Positions 1 to 9,090 of a stretch of 23,936 nucleotides of DNA are shown one piece after another. Source of the stretch: a virus. The stretch spans positions 1 to 23,936 of the IMG/VR virus record IMGVR_UViG_3300035670_001233; one strand, 5' to 3'. The translations under genes and the position numbers were made by a program. Every line of letters starts with the position of its first letter. Position 1 is the stretch's first letter. The notes below the pieces were generated by a model. The model did no database searches. It was not told the DNA's origin and was given only the letters and a program-made list of their open reading frames with translations.

Positions 1-404
1 TCTACTAACTCAGATGATATAGCAGCCTCATTCTGAATGGTTTGTTCTAAATTGACAGTTCTTTCACGTCCGGATGTAGTTCCTAATGATACTGAGCTAG
101 CACCACCAACGAAATTAATCGATGGTAATCTTACTAAGTTTGGATTTGAAATAGCGATGCACTTATATTTCTGTGCTAAGGCTCCATTTGTTAAGGCTTC
201 AAAAATTGGAGTATTCTTTTCAATCTTCTCTTTACCTACCGTTCGACCATACTTTTGAATGATAGAATAATCTACTTCATCATCACCGAAAGCAAACTTA
301 ACAGTAGAAAAACTGCCATCATTTCTAGCTAAGAATTGACGCCCTGTGTCTGTCAAAACAGCATCAATGATAATATTGTTGGTATCGCCTTGTAAAAATC
401 CCAT
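1..404 (-). CDS. Virion structural protein with N-terminal 'LTxxGR' motif (3' end outside window)
   Basis: The reading frame starts at ATG 404 and stays open to the window edge, giving 134 codons. A clear Shine-Dalgarno AGGAG lies 7 bases upstream. The translation begins MGFLQGDTNNIIIDAV and continues with LTDTGRQFLARNDGSF, then FAFGDDEVDY. This opening recurs, more diverged, in the gene at 9091-10038 (MTNEGRRQ...VSFSDASAIYAL), so the two are probable paralogs. From memory, proteins opening with a similar 'LT..GR..LA...G' motif and a 'FALGDDE.DY'-type strand occur among large tailed phages as uncharacterised structural proteins. Role is inferred from this resemblance and from its place at the end of a baseplate cassette. 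The C-terminal part is not visible. Confidence 0.72.
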   Translation of the reverse strand, partial: MGFLQGDTNNIIIDAVLTDTGRQFLARNDGSFSTVKFAFGDDEVDYSIIQKYGRTVGKEKIEKNTPIFEALTNGALAQKYKCIAISNPNLVRLPSINFVGGASSVSLGTTSGRERTVNLEQTIQNEAAISSELV

Positions 405-411
405 TTTTAGT

Positions 412-416
412 CTCCT
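412..416 (-). promoter_or_regulatory. Ribosome binding site for the partial gene starting at 404
   Basis: AGGAG on the minus strand, 7 bases before the ATG at 404. It is one of the best Shine-Dalgarno matches in the window and fixes this start, which sits 33 bases after the previous stop, so translation here need not depend on coupling. Confidence 0.65.
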
Positions 417-437
417 AATGCATTAAGTATCTGGGTC

Positions 438-2324
438 TTATAATTTTGAAACTTGAATTGGTGTTGGCTCAACATTATTTCCCTCTGGGACTGGATAAGT
501 CACTTCATTAATATTGAACGTACAAATTTCATCTCTTTGCAGGTCAATATTAATCATTTGTAGTTTATAACTCGAGCTCATATCTGTCTTAATTAATCCT
601 AAATCCGCTCCGGTCCTATCAAAGACTTTCAAATATTCAGGATTAAAATAAACGCTTAAGCTTTTTGCGTTGCTTGTACGTATAGAATCTACAAACAAGT
701 CCCGATTTAATAAGAAATTAGGATAAGGTTTTGGTGCTCCTGCAATCGATATTAACTTTTTTATCAATCGATTTTTGTTCTTATCAAACGTTATTTCTAT
801 TTGCGTTGCATAGTTCGAACTATAACCATGCGCATCTATAGAACATACCGTATATATTGCTTTGCTTTCCGGTGTAAAACTTAAATCAAAGAAATAATTT
901 TTTGGAACAGCAGTACCATCAGGTCTACGTAAACTTTCTATTAAACTAACATCAATATTTGATTCTGGCATCGATGAATAATTTATAGGAGTTAAGCTAT
1001 CATTGAAATCATACATCTTAATCAATTCAAACGGTTCGTCTATAGAACTTCTTTTAAAGATTTGGAAATATTTTGTGTCTCTTTGACTATCGGTTGGAAA
1101 ATTCCATGTTAAGTTTGGACGATTTTTTACATAGTCCCATGTTATATTGAAATCTGTTGGAGGATTTGGCGGACGTGTTTCAACCGTCTTCACTAATATT
1201 TCTGGACCCGGATTTGAACATACTAAGAAAGAGGCTAGTCCCTGTACTCCAGTATCATTATCAATTGCAGGAAGTTTTAGTATATATACTGGTCTTATAG
1301 TATAGCCATATGTAGTATTATATTTGACGCTTAAATCTGTAAAGTTGCCAATCGCAGGGTTCTCTATTATAATATAACCTTTATCAATAGGATTTCCGTC
1401 TGTAGGATATTCCATCTTAGTAATCAAATAACCGATTAACTGGTACTCAGGATTTGTAGATGCATTGTATGGATCCCAGAATATGTAGTTGTCGATACCA
1501 ATAACATAATCTGAAACCGCTATGGTTGTTGCATCGGTACTTTCAGCTACGCTTCTTTCCTGTATACGGTCTGTGGTATTTAGAGAATTAAATGTCTCGT
1601 CAGAGTAGATTCCATCTGTTTGTTCAGATGCGGTTCTCAATATTGTTGATACGAACTTATTGTTGATATTAAGTCTTAAAGCTATATCTTTGAAGCTATT
1701 AATAGTGGTCTTAACTAGTTCATCAAATTTTTCTTTATTTAAAAATTGGACGCCAGCCTTTTGATAATCAATAAACATTTCGGCAAGAAAATTGCCTTCT
1801 ATCTGTTCTGTAGTGTATTCATTTAACAACTTCACTAAATCAAGTGGAGACTGATCTAAGTCAGCAGCCGTCAATCCTTGACTTTTTAATATTTCCTCTA
1901 AAGCTCTAGTAATAGAATACTGTATCTTTCCGTCTGAGCCGGTATCTTTAAAAGATATAGTTGTATATTGTTTACTAGATATAGTGTTTTCATCTAGTAT
2001 TTTTGTAATGTTGTCTGCAATCGAAACAGACTGTATTAGAGCACTATTATTGCCAATATTAGGCATCTTAAACCAAGACAAATTAATATATCTCGGTACA
2101 TATCTTTCATTTTTTCTTTGCCTTAAGGCAACCCTTAAGGAAACGTTTTTTGTTGGATCGGTTACTAAATTTCGCACAATATTGGGTAATGCGTTCTGAG
2201 GTTGATCATTTACGTCTTCGTCTGGCATAAAGAAATTGTAAATGAACTCACCAGCAAAATTTTGAATTCCTCCAGAGGGAACATCTATAGTTATAATTTT
2301 TTTAGATGGTAAGCTTAATGTCAT
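438..2324 (-). CDS. FN3-containing virion structural protein (628 aa)
   Basis: Residues about 383-512 look like a fibronectin type III module. It opens with a proline-rich linker (RPPNPPTDFNITWD), followed by a strand with a core tryptophan (LTWNFP), the strand KYFQIFKRS and a final strand IYTVCSIDAHG, with an insertion of about 40 residues in the middle. Residues 527-570 (SIAGAPKPYPNFLLNRD...VYFNPEYLKVFD) form a block that I recall from other large-phage structural proteins, but I cannot name a family. The N-terminal 300 residues are unassigned. The start ATG overlaps the stop of the 1419-aa gene by four bases (ATGA), indicating translational coupling. It is probably a peripheral baseplate or tail-fibre-associated protein, like the FN3 protein at 6580-9087. 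Coding status is near certain; function is inferred. Confidence 0.8.
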   Translation of the reverse strand: MTLSLPSKKIITIDVPSGGIQNFAGEFIYNFFMPDEDVNDQPQNALPNIVRNLVTDPTKNVSLRVALRQRKNERYVPRYINLSWFKMPNIGNNSALIQSVSIADNITKILDENTISSKQYTTISFKDTGSDGKIQYSITRALEEILKSQGLTAADLDQSPLDLVKLLNEYTTEQIEGNFLAEMFIDYQKAGVQFLNKEKFDELVKTTINSFKDIALRLNINNKFVSTILRTASEQTDGIYSDETFNSLNTTDRIQERSVAESTDATTIAVSDYVIGIDNYIFWDPYNASTNPEYQLIGYLITKMEYPTDGNPIDKGYIIIENPAIGNFTDLSVKYNTTYGYTIRPVYILKLPAIDNDTGVQGLASFLVCSNPGPEILVKTVETRPPNPPTDFNITWDYVKNRPNLTWNFPTDSQRDTKYFQIFKRSSIDEPFELIKMYDFNDSLTPINYSSMPESNIDVSLIESLRRPDGTAVPKNYFFDLSFTPESKAIYTVCSIDAHGYSSNYATQIEITFDKNKNRLIKKLISIAGAPKPYPNFLLNRDLFVDSIRTSNAKSLSVYFNPEYLKVFDRTGADLGLIKTDMSSSYKLQMINIDLQRDEICTFNINEVTYPVPEGNNVEPTPIQVSKL

Positions 2325-5300
2325 CTTGAACCTACAACTGTTGTGCCGGTTGGTATCTGAGATACAGCACAGAATATATCTTTTATTATAAAATCATTGA
2401 GACTGTTTGTTGTTATATATGTTTCTTCATCTCCAATGCCAGGAACTATATATTCTAAAAGAGAAGCCCGTTCTAAAGCCATTCTTCCGGCTAACGTACT
2501 TCTCGTAGCTTCAACATCGATTGCCAACCATCTTAAGTTAACCGGTATGTGAAGAACTCTATCAAACGTTTTAGAGCTGTTTACTCTTTTCGTTGCTTCC
2601 ATATTATTAAACATTAAGCTGCCATATGACATAAGCCTATATGTGTCTTTGACGTTTTGACTCAAATTTGGATTTGTCAAAATAGCTTCTGTATCTATAT
2701 ATGTTTCATTATATGGTTGTCTGATTTTAGATAGGAACGTTTTAATAGCCGCAACGGTTTTCGGATTTAACACACGTTTAGAATTGTGATTTATAAATAC
2801 GTCTTCTGACAACTTGATCCCAGTAAGACAGTTAATATACAAACCTAATAAATAACTAGTTATAGCGTTTTTAAATATTTCATCTCTTTGTGCGGTACTC
2901 AAGAAATCATATCTAACGTCATTTCTTATTCCAACGTTGGTAATATTTTGAACGTTGTAAGGATCTTCATAATCCTTAACGGTCATTCTACTCAATAATG
3001 CTGCAAACGTTTCTCCATCAGCAGCCGCCAAATCATAAAAGTCTTTTTTCCCTACAAACAAGCTTAAATCGAATATATAATTGAACGGTTTAAATATTAA
3101 CTCTGGAAATCTTAAATCATTTGGATATATCGACACCTGTATAACGTCAGACTGCTTGCCGCCAATTCCCTGCAAGTTGAATTGACTAACGCTAACTTTA
3201 TCATTTAATGTTTTTGTCAAACCAGTTGGTATACCTATAGTAACGATTTTATTGTTTCGGTATATTATATCTTCGGTAATCGAAATATTTGGTATGGTAT
3301 CTAAAAGATTTGGATAATTCCCAATCTGATTTGAACTTAACATTGATATCATTGCATTGTATTCAGATGGAGTAATATTATCTGAAACAATTAACGGATT
3401 GATACTTCCGGATGCATTTAACTCCGCCGGTAATGTAACCAGCCCTCCTGAATATGTTGTTTTATCTACGATATCCTGGTATATATAATTTGCCAATCTG
3501 ATTTGAGAAGGATATCGTAAGAAATCAATATTATTGATTGAACTGTTTCCTAAAAACGTTTGCAGTTGAGGTTGATTAAAGAACGTCGTAATTTCAAAAG
3601 AATATCGTGTTAGCAAATTATTAATAACTTGATATATTCCTAACATATCTTTTATGTTGTTGAATTCATTTGATATTTTAAGATGGTTAGCTAACAAATA
3701 TTGACCTTGAAGACCATAAAATCCTTCTTGAAAATCTGATGGGGCGGTTCGCCCTTCTTTAATAAGATTAATTGCTTTATTAACGTCACTTTGAAGTAGC
3801 GGCGAGATTCTTACGGCTATATATGGTATAAGACTGGCAGCGCCTCTTAAAGAATTTGTTAGACTTTGTGCTTCTCGAAAAGCTGCGATTTGTTGGGCAT
3901 TAGTTGCTGTATTTGAATCGATTCGTGAATAAGCTTGATTCAAAGCATCAAGCGTGGTATTAATATAACTGAAATCATTAATATCAAGTTTTCCAACTAA
4001 TTCACAAGCCGTATATCTTTTTGCATATTGAACATATGTTTCAAACGTAAAAAGCAGTTGTGCTGATAGAGATAATTGATTGAAAGCAGTTTTACCATTT
4101 GTATCAATATGTACAAATTGTCCGCTAATCTTTGTACTATTGTATAGTTGTTCAATTGCACTTATTACTTGAAAAAATATTGTATCGATGGCTACTCTTT
4201 CTCCAAATAACATTTTTAAAATTCCATCACGAAGACCATGATATATACGAGCTGGTTCTTCTGGTCGAGTACCCTCTTGTATTGCTAATTGATATGTTGG
4301 TATTATCGGGTGAAAAGCTTCTAGTACGCTCCACGGCGAAGATGAATCAAGACTGCTAACAGTAATTTTTTGCTCAATGACGTTTTCTATTATTTGTGCC
4401 AAAACACTATTAAAAAATACCGTAATTGCTCCATACAGTTGTTCACTATTGAAAGAAGGAGAATTTGGATTAGTGTCAACAGAACGTAGACTGTCTAATG
4501 ATCCTCCGGAGGTAAACATGTTTAAGATATCTCCAAAAGTCTTAAATTCAGTTTCCACTAATTTTTGGAAAAAGTTTGACCGGGGCGCCGAACTCGCATT
4601 TTTCCATATGCCCGCCATTAAAGTTAGTGTATACGCTACTTTTCTTAGCGAATTATTATTGCTATTATTGATACCAGCTTCTCTGAATAAAGCGCAAGAA
4701 AATATTTGATCTGCATAGTTTATATAACTACGGCTGTCTAAACCATTTGCCGCTGCCGACGCTTCTCGTAATCTGGCTATAGCATCTATCTCAGATCGAG
4801 CTATTAATCGTCTTTCTGTCAAATTTGCATCTACCGCCCCGAGCAGCAGCCTGTTATATGCATCGGTACTATAGTTTCGTATTTGATTTAAAATACGGTT
4901 TGCTTCGGTAGCATTAATATTGTTTCTATTTTGATCAACTTCTTCAAACGTATCAAATGTTGTCGTGCATTTCTGAAATTTTTCAGCATACATTAAATTT
5001 AATTCGCTTGGAGACATTGCTGCAATTACGGTTGCAGATACACCCCGAGCTGCAACATCTTGTCCAGTTCTTGAGAAAGAATCCAATTTTAACAGAGCAT
5101 TAATTGTAGACTTGGCATTTGTAAAAACAGTATTAAATCTTGCAGCATAATTTGTAAATGGCGTTAAGTTCCAAGTAGAACCATCTGTGGTTATAATAGC
5201 ATCTGTAAAATAGGAACTTCCTGGCACAAACGTTTTTAAATTATCGTCGCTCTGAATATATCTGTTTTCAAATGGAAGTACATTTATATTAGGATTTCCA

Positions 5301-6580
5301 GTATCAACATATAAAAGAGAACTAAGTGTATTTGCTGCGTTGTTATTGCCTACAGAACTTTGAATTTGAAATATGTTGTCTCCTATAGGACCGATAATAT
5401 TCTCGAATACTTTAAAGTTTCCCTGCACTACATTTGAAGAATATCTGTTGAGCAATTCTGCATTTGAAGGATCTCCAAGTCCAGTAGATACCAGATATTC
5501 TTTAGCCAAACAATAAGTTAAAAGCTTTATAACGTCATCTGGAGCTTCCGGCAGACTTTGCAAAAGATAATCATATGTCTCAAGCGGTGTTCCTCTTTGA
5601 ACTGACCTACCAAAGTTTTTTAAATTAAATAAGTTAGAATTTTGTGCTAATGTATAAGTCTTGTCTATAGAAGTTGGCGATTGTGCCAGAACTCTATCAT
5701 TGTCTGTGAGATCGATTAAGTTAACGCTATAGTTGTTTAAGCAGTTCGTTAAATCAAACAGTATTTGTAGCAACAATTTCGTTTCTGCTGCTCTGTTATA
5801 TTGGTCCAACGAAAATTGCATTCTTTGGGTAAGCAATTCTCTCAACGTTAGAATTTCTACTAACGTACCATTTTCGCTAATTTTAAATGAGGGATCCGCA
5901 TAACTTTTTATATCAAAAACTGAGTTTATTTTTTTGATATTGTTTAATATGGTGTTTAGAAATTCTAGATCCCCATCTATTTTACGTAGTTCATCTTCAA
6001 AATCAGTTTTTAATGTTGGAAATGGATCAACCGGCAATTCTTTTTTCATGTTGCTGATTAAAGCTGCCAATGTTTCTTGTCGCAACAATTTTGTTTGATA
6101 TTGGAAATTAATAAAATCACCGATAGTCGAAGTGTCTCGAAGTAAAACATCTCTTACATTGAGCTGACTCGGTTTCCAAATAGGAGAAAAATCTAGTTTG
6201 CTTAATAGCTCTGGTCTTAAGTTATTAATGCCATTTGAACTCTGAATTATAAATTCGTTATTTAATATTCTCGTTTGTGCAATTGATGTATTGTCATATG
6301 TAAAACGATCTGTAAACGCATCATCTCGGGTTCTTCCAAATGGAGTTGAAAAGAACGGACTCATTACTTCTAATAACGATCGTCTTCCTCCTGTACCGGT
6401 GCCTCGTCCAAATTCAACTCCAGGTACAGTTGAGCCACCTCTTCGCCGCCGTTCAGCGGCATCAAAAGAACTAGGAGGTGTTACCGTTATAGGCGCTCGA
6501 GGAGTGTCTGCGCCCGTGTCTACAGATATTGTTCTTGCTATAGAGCCGCCCGGCAATGATGTATCTATTGTTCTCGGCAT
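2321..6580 (-). CDS. Large unassigned virion-type protein (1419 aa)
   Basis: I do not recognise a family. This is the largest gene in the window. Residues 1-40 are Pro/Thr-rich, and 41-69 form a basic, glycine-rich stretch (AERRRRGGS, GRGTGTGGRRS) that looks disordered. Most of the remainder (about 100-1300) is predicted by eye to be largely alpha-helical, with many short amphipathic segments and frequent Asn, unlike the beta-rich neighbours. There is no signal peptide, no convincing membrane segment and no enzyme motif. Its ATG shares one base with the previous stop (TAATG), with a GGTGA Shine-Dalgarno-like sequence just upstream, and its own stop overlaps the next ATG. It lies between two FN3-containing proteins, suggesting the three make one assembly. 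It is too far from the hub genes, and lacks the long heptad pattern, to be called a tape measure. Confidence 0.72.
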   Translation of the reverse strand: MPRTIDTSLPGGSIARTISVDTGADTPRAPITVTPPSSFDAAERRRRGGSTVPGVEFGRGTGTGGRRSLLEVMSPFFSTPFGRTRDDAFTDRFTYDNTSIAQTRILNNEFIIQSSNGINNLRPELLSKLDFSPIWKPSQLNVRDVLLRDTSTIGDFINFQYQTKLLRQETLAALISNMKKELPVDPFPTLKTDFEDELRKIDGDLEFLNTILNNIKKINSVFDIKSYADPSFKISENGTLVEILTLRELLTQRMQFSLDQYNRAAETKLLLQILFDLTNCLNNYSVNLIDLTDNDRVLAQSPTSIDKTYTLAQNSNLFNLKNFGRSVQRGTPLETYDYLLQSLPEAPDDVIKLLTYCLAKEYLVSTGLGDPSNAELLNRYSSNVVQGNFKVFENIIGPIGDNIFQIQSSVGNNNAANTLSSLLYVDTGNPNINVLPFENRYIQSDDNLKTFVPGSSYFTDAIITTDGSTWNLTPFTNYAARFNTVFTNAKSTINALLKLDSFSRTGQDVAARGVSATVIAAMSPSELNLMYAEKFQKCTTTFDTFEEVDQNRNNINATEANRILNQIRNYSTDAYNRLLLGAVDANLTERRLIARSEIDAIARLREASAAANGLDSRSYINYADQIFSCALFREAGINNSNNNSLRKVAYTLTLMAGIWKNASSAPRSNFFQKLVETEFKTFGDILNMFTSGGSLDSLRSVDTNPNSPSFNSEQLYGAITVFFNSVLAQIIENVIEQKITVSSLDSSSPWSVLEAFHPIIPTYQLAIQEGTRPEEPARIYHGLRDGILKMLFGERVAIDTIFFQVISAIEQLYNSTKISGQFVHIDTNGKTAFNQLSLSAQLLFTFETYVQYAKRYTACELVGKLDINDFSYINTTLDALNQAYSRIDSNTATNAQQIAAFREAQSLTNSLRGAASLIPYIAVRISPLLQSDVNKAINLIKEGRTAPSDFQEGFYGLQGQYLLANHLKISNEFNNIKDMLGIYQVINNLLTRYSFEITTFFNQPQLQTFLGNSSINNIDFLRYPSQIRLANYIYQDIVDKTTYSGGLVTLPAELNASGSINPLIVSDNITPSEYNAMISMLSSNQIGNYPNLLDTIPNISITEDIIYRNNKIVTIGIPTGLTKTLNDKVSVSQFNLQGIGGKQSDVIQVSIYPNDLRFPELIFKPFNYIFDLSLFVGKKDFYDLAAADGETFAALLSRMTVKDYEDPYNVQNITNVGIRNDVRYDFLSTAQRDEIFKNAITSYLLGLYINCLTGIKLSEDVFINHNSKRVLNPKTVAAIKTFLSKIRQPYNETYIDTEAILTNPNLSQNVKDTYRLMSYGSLMFNNMEATKRVNSSKTFDRVLHIPVNLRWLAIDVEATRSTLAGRMALERASLLEYIVPGIGDEETYITTNSLNDFIIKDIFCAVSQIPTGTTVVGSR

Positions 6581-9087
6581 TATATCACCAATGTATTAGT
6601 AACGGTTTCGGTTCCAAAACGAAAATCATAATAGACTGGAGTGACACTAAACGTAATGGCTCCAGCTTCTTCGGAGTTTAAATTGTACATAAATTTATAT
6701 GTTCCTGTGTTCATAAAATTATGTGCCGAACCTATGATATTAACGACGCCAGATATCTTTGCTTTTATAATATAATGATCAATTTTACTATAATTTCCGG
6801 TAGTAGTCCACTCAATAAGTATAGAACCGGGACGAATTTGAGTTGCAGTCACGTTTGATATTTCGGCAACTGAGTCTTGAGCTACATTAACATCGACATA
6901 TTTTCTATCTGCCACATAACCTTGTGCCAGAGGTATTTCTGCATATTTATCCTGAGATATAAGATTACCTGTTTTAATAGCTAAAGGATTAAACCATTTA
7001 AATGGACTAAATTGATATTCAACCGTTGTACTAGTTGGCACGTTTGATGATTTTCCTGCAACTACATCGTAGTAAGCAGTACGTCTAAGATCCTCAAGTA
7101 AACTATCAGGAGAACGAACATATAAAGTAAGCGTGTATCTGTAGCGATTTTGAGGATTTAAAGGAGTAACGTTTTTAGCTCTACCTTGATTTACGTCAGA
7201 AAAATCGTTAGTATTAATAATCCCAAAGTCTTCAATTCTTCCAGTTGTTAAATTTGTTCTAGTAACGCCATAGCTTAAAAATGTTTGAATCCTATCTCGG
7301 CTAAAGCTTATCTCTTCTTGATATTCAGCTAACAAATTTTGTTCTTTTAAAAGCTTACGAAATAATTCGAAGTTTTCTTCTTGCAATTGATACTCAACTT
7401 TAAACTTAATATCAATATTATTTCCATTTTGTTCGGTTCGAATATTTGTTACATTTAGCAATGCATTTGAGACTTCCAAGGGATCAAATTCTACTTGTAA
7501 TATATTTGGGATAGTTGCAACAGTACCATTTTTATATAATAAATCGACTCTATATTCATACACGTTATTTAGATTCACGCTAGTATCGATAGTGCTATAT
7601 AAAGTAGTAGGATCAGCTATTTGGATTATTCCTATAATCTTGAAATCAGGTTCATGTGTTGTAATATTTCTTCTATAGATGTATACGTTATTGACTGCCT
7701 GCGGTATTTTGGTTATAAAAACTTGTATGCCATTGTTTCTAATTTCAGAATAGACTAGTCCATAATTAGGAACTAAAGTTACTGGTTGATCCGGCAACCT
7801 ACCTTGTCTTGCTATTTTAACTGCTACACTAGCATATGCAGTTGATTTAATATCTTCAAACGTATATGGTACAAATCGATATATATAGCTACTAACAGAC
7901 GTTGCAGTTGTATCAACATATGAAGTAAAATAATTGTTAGTGGCGTCCCCGGTGGATATACGATTAATCTGTTCAAATCCGGCGCTGGATAATGGATTAT
8001 TTACATCGATTTTTTTGCGATATATATAAACGCCAACGGCATTTGGATCTGTTTGTTGAATTGTAAAAGCAACATTTCTGACACGAGCAATCTTAGAAGT
8101 CTTAACAATTGGTGCCCCAGAAGGTATAAAGCTTCGAATATTATTGCCATGTAAAACAACATAATTTATGGTTTGAAAAATCTTGCCAGATGTATTTCTA
8201 ACTCGGAATTGCAAAATGAAATCATTGATACCTATTATTCCTACTGGTATCGTTATATTTTTGCTGGCGGTACCATTTGTTAACGGGACGCTTTCAACTA
8301 CGGATATATAATCACTCGCTGCTAAATCATTTTGATTTTGTGCCAAAGGTGTTAATCGTAATTGCGTGCTTAATATGTTTAATATTCTAGAATCATATCC
8401 AACGTCTAAATCGCTGGTATAAGGTTTTCTGGGGATTACACCGCCGGTTGTTTTCTTTGCAGATACGTATGTGTTTGTTGGCCGCCAAATACTTCCTGGA
8501 TCAATTCTGCCTTCAAATAATATTGTTTGCAACTGTTCACGTACCAGATCAGGTTTTAAAACTGTTGTTCCATAGCCGTTAGGTATCCCAGGATTGTTAG
8601 TATTAATATTCAACACAGGTTTAATTTCATCTGTTGCTGCTAATCCAGATATAGGACGAGTTACTAATCTTTTTACAGTCCTATTAGGCAATATACCACG
8701 ACGTAAACTTGATATCTCAGCATTGGATATAAACGTTGACATATCAATTGTCATATCTCTTCCAATATCGATATAATAGGAAGGATCTGTTGACATTCCA
8801 AGTGCATCATCTTTTAGCAGACCGTTTATTCTACGTAGATTTTCAACTATCTCGTCTGATGTTTTATTTCTAAAATAGTTAAAACCCTTTAGATTTGTTT
8901 TGTCTGGATTTACTAGTTTTATATCAACCAATAAAGCGCCTTTTTGTACGGCAGCCAATGCATTAAAGTTTAAGCTTATATTATATACGTATTGGATGCC
9001 GTTATATGCAATTAAAGTGGCACATCGATCAGGCAAACTAATGATCTGATTTATTTGATTTCCGCTGCTGACTTTGAATATGCTCAT
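6580..9087 (-). CDS. Multi-FN3 virion structural protein (835 aa)
   Basis: Several fibronectin-III-like units are visible. Residues 325-425 contain GVYIYRKKID and YIYRFVPYTF. Residues 432-535 contain NNVYIYRRNIT and YEYRVDLLYKNG. Residues 538-660 form a longer, less regular unit containing RYRYTLTLYV. The C-terminal unit (741-835) is the most typical, with SILIEWTTTGNYSKIDHYII and TFSVTPVYY. The repeated '(V)YIYR+' strand is a signature of the first two units. The N-terminal 320 residues are unassigned. The gene starts three bases after the previous stop and ends in a TAATG overlap with the 1419-aa gene. FN3 arrays in phage tails usually serve as spacers or weak carbohydrate-binding decorations; a role in the baseplate periphery or a fibre attachment layer is inferred. 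Confidence 0.8.
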   Translation of the reverse strand: MSIFKVSSGNQINQIISLPDRCATLIAYNGIQYVYNISLNFNALAAVQKGALLVDIKLVNPDKTNLKGFNYFRNKTSDEIVENLRRINGLLKDDALGMSTDPSYYIDIGRDMTIDMSTFISNAEISSLRRGILPNRTVKRLVTRPISGLAATDEIKPVLNINTNNPGIPNGYGTTVLKPDLVREQLQTILFEGRIDPGSIWRPTNTYVSAKKTTGGVIPRKPYTSDLDVGYDSRILNILSTQLRLTPLAQNQNDLAASDYISVVESVPLTNGTASKNITIPVGIIGINDFILQFRVRNTSGKIFQTINYVVLHGNNIRSFIPSGAPIVKTSKIARVRNVAFTIQQTDPNAVGVYIYRKKIDVNNPLSSAGFEQINRISTGDATNNYFTSYVDTTATSVSSYIYRFVPYTFEDIKSTAYASVAVKIARQGRLPDQPVTLVPNYGLVYSEIRNNGIQVFITKIPQAVNNVYIYRRNITTHEPDFKIIGIIQIADPTTLYSTIDTSVNLNNVYEYRVDLLYKNGTVATIPNILQVEFDPLEVSNALLNVTNIRTEQNGNNIDIKFKVEYQLQEENFELFRKLLKEQNLLAEYQEEISFSRDRIQTFLSYGVTRTNLTTGRIEDFGIINTNDFSDVNQGRAKNVTPLNPQNRYRYTLTLYVRSPDSLLEDLRRTAYYDVVAGKSSNVPTSTTVEYQFSPFKWFNPLAIKTGNLISQDKYAEIPLAQGYVADRKYVDVNVAQDSVAEISNVTATQIRPGSILIEWTTTGNYSKIDHYIIKAKISGVVNIIGSAHNFMNTGTYKFMYNLNSEEAGAITFSVTPVYYDFRFGTETVTNTLVI

Positions 9088-9090
9088 GGT

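Noticed and set aside
2788-2802. TATAAATA match to the T4 late promoter core
   Set aside because: It is on the plus strand inside the 1419-aa coding region, pointing against the direction of all genes; in AT-rich DNA such a match is expected by chance.
4377-4709. Plus-strand frame of 110 codons
   Set aside because: It is antisense to the 1419-aa gene, with no ribosome binding site or neighbours on that strand. The whole window is otherwise coded on the minus strand.
2321-6580. Tape measure protein
   Set aside because: The size would fit, but there is no long hydrophobic or heptad-repeat helix and no transmembrane segments, and it lies far downstream of the baseplate hub rather than between tube and hub genes.
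6291-6599. Plus-strand open frame of 102 codons
   Set aside because: It lies antisense to the N-terminal coding region of the 1419-aa gene, where the Pro/Gly/Arg-rich composition leaves few stops. It has no Shine-Dalgarno sequence and no protein-like domain.
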